Of a stretch of DNA of 64,000 nt, positions 56,790 to 64,000 are shown in pieces. This DNA is from Allomyces macrogynus ATCC 38327 (Eukaryota > Blastocladiomycota > Blastocladiomycetes > Blastocladiales > Blastocladiaceae): NCBI GenBank assembly GCA_000151295.1, contig GG745358.1, positions 511,403-575,402 on the forward strand. Reading direction: 5' to 3'. Numbering within the stretch: the first letter of the stretch is position 1; each line of letters opens with the position of its first letter. A program made the translations under genes and the position numbers. The notes under the pieces were generated by a model, which was given only the letters and a program-made list of their open reading frames with translations, made no database searches and was not told where the DNA came from.

Positions 56790-57032
56790 TGCGGCTTGCA
56801 GATCACCTTGGTCGGCTTCGTGGTCGCTTCAAGGACGGAGCCAAGTGAAGCAGCAAACACGGCGCCAGCGTCGACTTGATCGTTGGCGTGGTCGCTGCCG
56901 CTGCACGCTTCCTCGGGTCGCCCGCAGGCGTTGGTCGTGGATGTGCAGTCGTCGTCATGGTGGTGGATGGCTCCCTGAACGACGCGACGCTCGGCCGCCG
57001 CAGTCGCCGCTCCTCCAGCTCTCCACGTGACC
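56790..57032. promoter_or_regulatory. Compact divergent promoter shared by MED1 and INTS2
   Basis: Only 243 bp separate the two predicted start codons, which face outwards. No TATA box is obvious. Confidence 0.5.
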
Positions 57033-60000
57033 ATGGACCTGTTTGCGACGGTGTTGCGGCACGACGCCAACCTGGTCGCACTTGCCGCAGAGTGGCAATC
57101 GGTGCGCCGTCGCCCGCTTGGCCGCGTCTCGCGTCCGGCGCCCGTCGTTCGCCGTGACCGTGCTCGAGGCGACCCGCGCAGCCAGCCAGACGGCCAAACG
57201 ACCACTCAGCAGGCCACGGCCTCCACCACGACCTGCACGAGCACAAATGATCAATGTTCTACGCGCGTGCCAACCAGTAACAGCTCAGCACGAGGGGGAG
57301 CCGCTCGGTGTCTCGTTGTCAAGTCACGATCGACCACCTTGATGCCACCATTGAGTCACGTCCACGACAGCGTCGTGAAAGCAAGCGCACCGACACCCAT
57401 CTCGGTGTGCTGGGACCGACTATCTACCACAAATTCTCTTGCTGCGCGCCATCTATGATGTTGTGATCATGCAACGATGCTACCGCGCCCCTTTTTGGCC
57501 ACTTGCCGTTCGTCGACACCCATCTACGGCGAGATGACCGGGTGGAGAGAGTCAAGGAAGGTCGTGCGTGAGCAGCGCACGCGATTCCAAGAAGAACAGG
57601 CTCATTACCGATGACTTGACTTTCAGACAAACTCGACATGCCGATTCTGTACGCCCTGTTGGCGCGACTGAGCCCGGAGGGGCTCCCCTCCTCTCTTTTA
57701 TTGCTCAGGGCGCTGCGCTGGTCGCCTCGTTTCCACGACCGTCGAGGTCTGGGCCGCGGGCTGGCGGAACGATCATCGAGCGCGATCCGCGTCGTGCGAT
57801 CCCAGCCCTCCACTCGCTGATGGCCGTCTTTTATGTAGAGTCCCTCGTATCCGCTCCTCGTCCACCTGCTGTTCGCGTGCCAGAGCGTCCCGGCTGTTGC
57901 TGACCACAATTGTGCGCAAGATGCCACCGTCGTACGTGCTGATTTTGGCCCTCTCATACACGATAATCGAGCTGAATATATTGTCCGCTCCCCGGCGACC
58001 GACAGAATTGCATCGTCCAAGTCGCCCAATACCTGCAGACCGCAGAGAACGAGATCGTGGTCACGATGGCGAGGATACAGCAGGCTGCCGTGACGCTGCA
58101 AGCGCAACGCGCCGCCGTGAACGCGACGGGGCCCCTGATGGAACCCAAGGTCGTGGAGCCCGACACGATGTCGGCCAAGACGCTCGTGCAGTGTGTGTTG
58201 CCCCGACTCTCGCGTCGATTCCGGTCATTAGCCGTGGACTTGGACGTCGTTTGCTGACCTTTGTTCTCGTTATATAACCTAGCACCATCATCCAGCACCC
58301 GCTGTGCGGCACGCTCCCGACCCTCGGCCACAACGCCGTCTCTCCGCGGCACAATGCGCTTCTCGGCGCGGCCACGGCATTCATCCACCACCAGTTCTGC
58401 GTGCCCGCGTCATTCGACTTGCTCCTGCAGCACCCGCACTTCCCCGTCGTCTTTGCCTACCTGATCTGCATGCGGCCGCACACGGCGCGCATGCACCTCA
58501 CGCGGCTGCTCGACTTGTACCGCGGACACGCGAACCGCGCCGCGATCCGACCCGCCGTCGAAGCTTGTCTCGTGCAGCTGGAAATCAATGGCGGCAAGAC
58601 GGTCGCGCTCATGATTGCCGCGCAACTCGCGGCACACGCGGTCCTCCCGCTCGTGCAAGTCCGGCTCGTCGCACAGTACGTGGCGGCGGAACATGCCGAT
58701 TGGCTGGTGCGGCTCATGACGACACTGTTTCACCGCAATTACGCGGCCACGGTCCAAGGGCTCGTGCAGTCGCCAGAGATTGTGCAGGCCGTGCGCCACG
58801 CCGCAGAGACGTTGGTGACCGTGGCACCGGCGCGGATCACGCAGTTGCAAGGCGTTGAAGTGCTTGCGCTGCTCGCGGCCAAGATCAACCTCGACGTCCC
58901 GCCCGAGGCGCTCGTGCAGATTCATCAGTCGTGCCTTCCCGACCCGGGTGCTGCTGCGGCGGGAGCGGCGGCGTCACGTATGCCCGTCCCAAAGGCCGCA
59001 CACTTCATGGCGTGCTTTGCGCACCGGCCGACCGAGTACGACTTGGCCACGGTCACGACCGTGATGCGGTGGAACCCGGCCGCGGTCGTGCTCGTCTACC
59101 ACGCGTACCAGGGCAGCTGGGGCGTGCTCGAGGCCATCATGGGCGACTGGCTCGGCGTGCAGGGCGTGTTGCGGATCGATCAAGGTAGTGCCACGACTGT
59201 GCACATACGCCGACTCCTGCAGAACAAGGACGATCTCGTTCGTGCTGCGCTCGCGCACCCGGATGCCATGAACCCAATGGTCGTCTTGGAATTGCTGCGC
59301 AATGGGGCTATGAAGATGCACGGGCCGGCGCTGAGCGAGTGGGTGCTTGCGCACTTGCTGGTGGCCGAGGAGGCCACGTTTGTGCACGTCGACCTGATCA
59401 AGGCCTTTGTCGACTTCTTGTGCGTGGCCCACGGTGGCTCTTTTCCGGCTGGACTCAACACTCACCATGTTCGCTCCCTAGGCTCGACAACAATCCGACC
59501 ACGGCCCCACCGCTCGACGCCGCGCGGCTCTACTCGTTCCTCGCGCCTGCGCCACGCACCCTCCCCCGGTCATGGACCGCCGGCCACGCGCTGCTTCTCT
59601 ACTACGTGCTCGTCTACCACGCGCGCACGGGCCTCGCCATCATGACGACCCAGACCGACGTGGTCGTCTCCGCCGCGCGGTCTTGGCCGCGGTTCCCGCA
59701 AACCTTTTTACAATCCATTCCGATGGCTCCTATCACCCTCGCGTACCTCGACGCGCCCATCGGCTTACCGCTCCTGCAAGCGCTCCCGCCTGAAGCCGCG
59801 CTCCTCGTCACTGCGGCTGCCGATGGCGCTGCGAGCGACCCGACCTCCACGACCGACTGGTCCCGCACCACGAGTCCGCCGGCACTCGACACTGTCGTCG
59901 ATTGGCTCGGTGCGGGCAATTTATCGGCGTGGCGCATGGCGTTTGTCACGCACCCGGGCGCGGTCGCCGTCTTGACCGTGAACTATGCGCTCGCGCTCGC

Positions 60001-60838
60001 TGCCGTGACCACACCGGGTGCAGTCCCGCCGATCGTCTCGTGCGCGATGCTGCTTGATTTCCCCGTGCATGTCGGCGGATGCACGCCGCTGTTGCATGCG
60101 GCACCGACGGCCACGGTTGTGACGCTGCTCGCGCAGTATGTGCAGCTCGCGTCGGCGTCGTACAAGATCGAGGTGGCACGGAACACGATTGTGCGTGCGG
60201 CGGTCGCGCGCGCGCAGCGGGAGCAGGAGAGGCAAATGACGACGGCAGCAGTGCAGGAGCGGCCGGTCACGACGCTGCGCGAGATGCAGGAGGTTGTGCG
60301 GCACCAGGAGAATGTGTTGGTGCGTCGGGTCATGGAGGCGATGGTCGATCCGGTGATTTCGGACGGTACGCTATTTCTCTACCACGTCATCGACTGCGCG
60401 CGATAAGGAGGTGCTGATCAAGGTCGCGGGTATCAAATATGTAGCGGCCAAGGGCGTGATCCAGGACTTTGTGAACGTTATGGTGCGCCGGCACCCGCCA
60501 CTCGCCAAGCACTTGTTGTACCCGGGGTACTTGGTCCCACTTGTCGTCAAGATCCCGGCGATGCGTATGGTCGCGCTCAATTTCCATCCACGTCCAGCAC
60601 CGCGCGTTCCCGTCATTGGGCGGGGGATCGATCAAGTTGATGCAGGGTGCGCGACTCTCCGTTTCCCTTCCCCCCGTGCCCCGGACTGATGTGCGAGACA
60701 TGGAACGTAGACGCTCGTGCACGGCTCGTGCAACTGATCGCGCACGGACCCGCCGGCGCGCACCGCGATGCATGGAACGACCAGTATGCGGTGTTGCTCG
60801 ATGGGGTGCGTGAAATGGTCGCGATTGCGGATGCCTAG
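57033..60838 (+). CDS. INTS2: Integrator complex subunit 2 (INTS2)
   Basis: Integrator cleaves nascent snRNA and other RNA polymerase II transcripts; INTS2 is a helical-repeat scaffold of its core. Exon 1 is 57033-57101 (MDLFATVLRHDANLVALAAE). Middle 5' exons between 57100 and 58280 are only partly resolved; clear blocks are MPILYALLARLSPEG near 57639 and VQVAQYLQTAENEIVVTMAR near 58030-58195. A long exon runs from about 58280 to 59419, then 59482 to about 60360. Landmarks include MRPHTARMHLTRLLDLYRGH, VEACLVQLEINGGKTVALMI and ALLLYYVLVYHARTGLAIMT (human INTS2: LLLYFVLSYEEALLA). Near 60430-60600 comes DFVNVMVRRHPPLAKHLLYP then GYLVPLVVKIPAMRM, matching the INTS2 C-terminal 'PxLAKLVHFQGYP ... 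V-x-x-IPSM' region. The last exon (about 60706-60838) ends EMVAIADA. The join near 60360-60412 is unresolved. Confidence 0.75.
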
Positions 60839-61210
60839 CTGATGCATTGTGCGCGGTGAAGGCGACGCACGTGCGAGTGGGTAGGTGGAAAAGTGCGACC
60901 GGGGGGTCGCAGAGACGAGGGGATCATGTTTGGATTATGGAAGTTGATGTGTACGTCCGTTTGCTGTCCACCTCGATTCCTGGACTGGATCGCGCGGCGC
61001 GGCCGACCAGGTTGCGCCCGCGAGCCAAGAGCATTTGCTAGATGCAGATCACTCGAAAATCAGACGCTCACCACGACGGATCGCGGCAATGGGGATCCAC
61101 CAATGTGCCGTGCATGTATGATCAATCGATGCTAGTCTCCTTCATCCTATCCCCACCAGTCTGCAACTTCCTTCCTCCAGTCCCTTCTCATCCACTCGTA
61201 TCGCGCGCCT
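60839..61210. other. Convergent intergenic region
   Basis: 372 bp between the 3' ends of INTS2 and muskelin; nothing recognised. Confidence 0.45.
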
Positions 61211-63921
61211 TTACGCGATCGGCATAACATCCACCACGTCGGCAACCGGCGGCCGCATCCGCGCTGGGAACCACGGCACGAGCGCATCAAACACGGCTAA
61301 CCGCTCATCCCACCCCCCATCCCCACTCTCCTGTCCCATCCCGCCCCCACCCATCGCCAAGAACACCCCCGCCGCCAACTCACTCACCTCGACCGCGCTC
61401 GGCGCGACCGGCGTCACCTTCTCCCTGAGGTACTCCAACGCCTCCACCACCTCGCCCCTTCTTACCATCTCCACCAGTCGCGCACGACGGACATGGAACT
61501 TGACCCCCGTCACCACCGCATCCAAACTGGGCGCATGCATGTCGAGCGCCCACATATCCCCGAGCCGCGTTTGCGGCGAGGTGCGGTCGTTTGGGTTTCC
61601 GCCAAACAGGTAGGCCGTACGTGCGCGGGTATGCACGGTCAAGGAGTGCGCGAATCGCGCCACCGGTTCGCCGTCGACGGAGGAGGCAGTGATCGTGGTC
61701 CGAGTCCATTCGCCCGTGGAGACGCGGTACGTCCAGAGCGCAGGGCGGGATGCGCGCGCGGCGCGTGCGGCCGCGGTCGAGGCCGCGGATGCACGTGTGC
61801 GCGGCGCGTCGCGGTCGACGAGGACGTGGCCGAGGTCGGCGAGGACGTGGCCCGAGGTGAGCGAGACAGGGGACGTGATGGCCGCGTTGCCAGCTCCCGC
61901 GGCCGCGTGCGCCGCTGCCGCGGCAGCCGCATGTTGCGCGACGGCACTCGCGGCAGCGGACCCGCCTGTCGCCGGTTGCGGAACCACGTGCGACAAGACG
62001 AGGAGAGCATTGGTCTCGTCGTCGAGCACGGCGCGCTGGTTCGCGGCGGTGCCCGAGGGGGCCGCACAGGTCGGGAGTTTTGCGGCGGTGTGCTTGTCGA
62101 CGTCGATCGCGAGGAAGTGGCCGTAGGCTTCGCGGCCGCGCTGGCCGCCGAGAATCAGGAGTTGTCGTGCGCGTGCGTGGAAAGTCATGGCGTGGCCCGT
62201 GCGCGGCTTGACGTCCGTGGACCCGGGGGTGGATGCGATTCTATAACGAAGGGAGAGGTGGTGAGATGCTTGATCGGAGAGGAGATGCCGGTGGAAAGAG
62301 AGAACGCTGGAACGTACTGAATATGCTCCCACGTCCCTGACCGAATCGCGTACTTGAACAGTCCCGAGTACTCGGTCGTCCTCACCCCACCCTCCGCCGA
62401 CGCCGGCACCCCACAGACGCGGCCACCAAACACGTAAATCGCCTGCTCCACTTCATCCAACACCATCTGGTGATCATAGACTGTTGCGGGCCCGCCCTCC
62501 GCCGCCGTATCCTCACTCAAACACGTCCACCGGCCAGACTCCACATCCCACCGCCAGAAATCCGGTTCCGCAACGACCCCGTTCTCGACGTACCGGCCCA
62601 GGACATACATGCACCGCCTCCCCGAATCCATGACCGCGCGATGACACGACCGCGGACTCGGCCCGCGGTGCGTGCGCGCGTCGCGCGCCAAACACGTCCA
62701 GATTTCCGAACCGAGATCGAAACGCCACACGTCGCCGAGATCCTGCGTTCCGTCCCACCCGCCAAACAAGTAAATCGCGTTCCCGACGGAGTCGAGCACC
62801 GCCTGGTGCCCGGCGCGCGCGCCCGGACTGGCCCCACCTTGCGGCACGATCTTACGCCACTGCGGGCGCCAGGGGGAATCAGCTATCGCCTCGCCCAATA
62901 TCCCCCGCGCGGCGGCCTCGTCGAGAATCGCTTCGGCCTGTGTGTAGTCGGCGCGCCGCACGAGCGCGTCAAACAAGTGTGCGACGATCGGCGCGTCGAT
63001 GGTCAACCCGGGCGGTGCCAAGGCCAGGAGGGCTTTGTGCGCCGTGTGCAGGTGCGGCCGGCGGCGGGTGAACGCGAGGCACGCGCGTAAAGCGAGCAGG
63101 TCGCGCCAGTGCGCGTACTCGCGCGTGCATTGTGCGACGATGGCCGGGTCGGCGACGCCGTGCACTTCGAGGTACCAGATGGAAAAGGGGAAGTCGCGCT
63201 GGTAGGCGGCGTGCGGGACGATTTTGATGAACTGGACGGGGAAGGCGGCCGGGGTCATCCAGTCGGGGAACGCGGACCCGGCGGGAGTCGACGCGACACG
63301 ATGCTTGACGGCAATCGTTTCCGTCTCCGACGTGTTTTCGAGCCCGCCGTGGAAAACTTCGGTCAGCGTGTCGGTCGACATGCCCGCGAACACGCGAAAC
63401 TCTTGCAGGTTGCACACGTGCGGCTTGTGGAATTTACCAAAGACGAGCGACGTCACAATCGCCGGCACGGGCAACACGACGGTCAGGTACTGCGCCTGGT
63501 CGGTCGACCGCGACGTCCACCGCGAACTTTCGTCGTGCGGGCGGGAGTACTGGATGTGGTGCGCGTGGTAGGGCGGCTGCGCCGATGAGCAGTCGTGGAT
63601 CGCGTAAGATATCGGCGTGGCGCGGACGCCGGCGAGCGTGCCGTCAGGCGATACGGCCATGGGCGACGACGCGACGGCCGCGGCGAGTGGGGACATGGGG
63701 CCCCAGGTCACGGACGGCGGCGTTGTCGTGAGGTCGAGATCGGTTGCGAGCCCGGCGGCCGCAATGGAAGGCGAGGAAGAGGTGGCGGCGGGGCGCTCTG
63801 GTGAGCTTGTCGGCGGCCAAGCGGGGGTTACGAGCTTGGGGAGGGCTGCTGCTGCGGCGGAACCGGCAGCGGCGAGGTTGGGCGCGGACCCTGCTGAAGC
63901 GGCCGAGTTGGAGGAGTTCAT
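61211..63921 (-). CDS. MKLN1: Muskelin
   Basis: Muskelin is a kelch-repeat substrate-adaptor of the CTLH (GID) E3 ubiquitin ligase. Exons 63921-62318 and 62240-61211 (77-nt intron, donor GTACGT) give 877 aa. After a ~95-residue Ala/Ser/Pro leader comes the discoidin-like domain: DESSRWTSRSTDQAQYLTVV, FGKFHKPHVCNLQEFRVFAG, VQFIKIVPHA and FSIWYLEVHGVADP. The helical LisH/CTLH part follows. Kelch repeats begin WRKIVPQGGASPG, GHQAVLDSVGNAIYLFGGWD with GTQDLGDVWRFDL, continue with SPRSCHRAVMDS, SEDTAAEGGPATVYDHQMVL and IYVFGGRVCG, and after the intron GHAMTFHARARQLLILGG and RTAYLFGGNPNDRTSP. The C terminus, VFDALVPWFPARMRPPVADV, matches the muskelin end 'LFDTLVSFFPDSMTPP'. The match is co-linear throughout. 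Alanine-rich insertions enlarge it relative to animal muskelin (735 aa in human). Confidence 0.95.
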
Positions 63922-64000
63922 GATGATCGAGTGAAGGGTGGAAGAAAAGGTCGAGGGTCTATCAAGCCGCGGGTGGAAGAGGATGCCGTGTGGAGTGCAG

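Noticed and set aside
1..64000. Bacterial or organellar origin of the DNA
   Set aside because: Spliceosomal introns that restore conserved motifs, and eukaryote-only genes (MED1, INTS2, WNK, muskelin, CCDC61), exclude it.
1..64000. tRNA, rRNA, CRISPR arrays or intact transposons
   Set aside because: I scanned the intergenic regions for T-loop-like sequences, regularly spaced repeats, transposase/integrase motifs and terminal repeats and found none that I could support.

Overview
This window is eukaryotic nuclear DNA from a GC-rich, intron-containing genome. It is most likely a zoosporic (flagellated) fungus, and Blastocladiomycota is my best guess (inference). The genes are mostly split by short introns (46-167 nt, usually 62-90) with CTGAC/CTAAC-like branch sites and CAG/TAG acceptors. 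The proteins include fungal markers (a MIM2-like outer-membrane protein, Mediator subunit 1, a secreted KR-processed double-psi beta-barrel protein) alongside flagellar and animal-like genes that most fungi have lost (CCDC61/VFL3, a giant ASH-domain protein, a WNK kinase, Integrator subunit 2, muskelin). Nothing looks prokaryotic, viral or organellar.

Layout. 0-9 kb: the 5' end of DNA polymerase delta (-), a Rex1-type RNA exonuclease (+), a low-GC empty stretch, an unrecognised gene (-), a small heat-shock protein (-) and protein-L-isoaspartate methyltransferase (-). 9-16 kb: a WNK kinase (-) divergent from the centriole/basal-body protein CCDC61 (+). 16.8-31.6 kb: one giant gene (+) of about 4,780 codons with many ASH/MSP-like beta domains. 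32-45 kb: a secreted DPBB protein (-), a decayed membrane-protein gene (+), a four-TM protein (-), a MIM2-like protein (-), an unknown membrane protein (+), a TTI2-like gene with two in-frame stops (+), a mitochondrial-type unknown (-) and thioredoxin reductase (-). 45-50 kb: a TCP11/SOK1-like gene (+), then a compositionally distinct patch with a kinase tail fragment and a broken leucine-rich-repeat gene. 50-64 kb: an ArsB-type transporter (-), a Ser/Pro-rich unknown (-), MED1 (-) divergent from INTS2 (+), and muskelin (-).

The genes do not form a pathway or operon. Two functional pairings stand out: basal-body CCDC61 beside the putative axonemal ASH giant, and two RNA polymerase II co-regulators (MED1 and INTS2) sharing a 243-bp divergent promoter. 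A window-wide peculiarity is the 5' splice site: 30 of the 33 donors I could place have C at intron position +4 (GTACGY-like) instead of the usual A. No tRNA, rRNA, CRISPR or intact transposon was recognised. Splice sites were placed by eye from reading frame, GT/AG and protein-family agreement, so exact boundaries are predictions.
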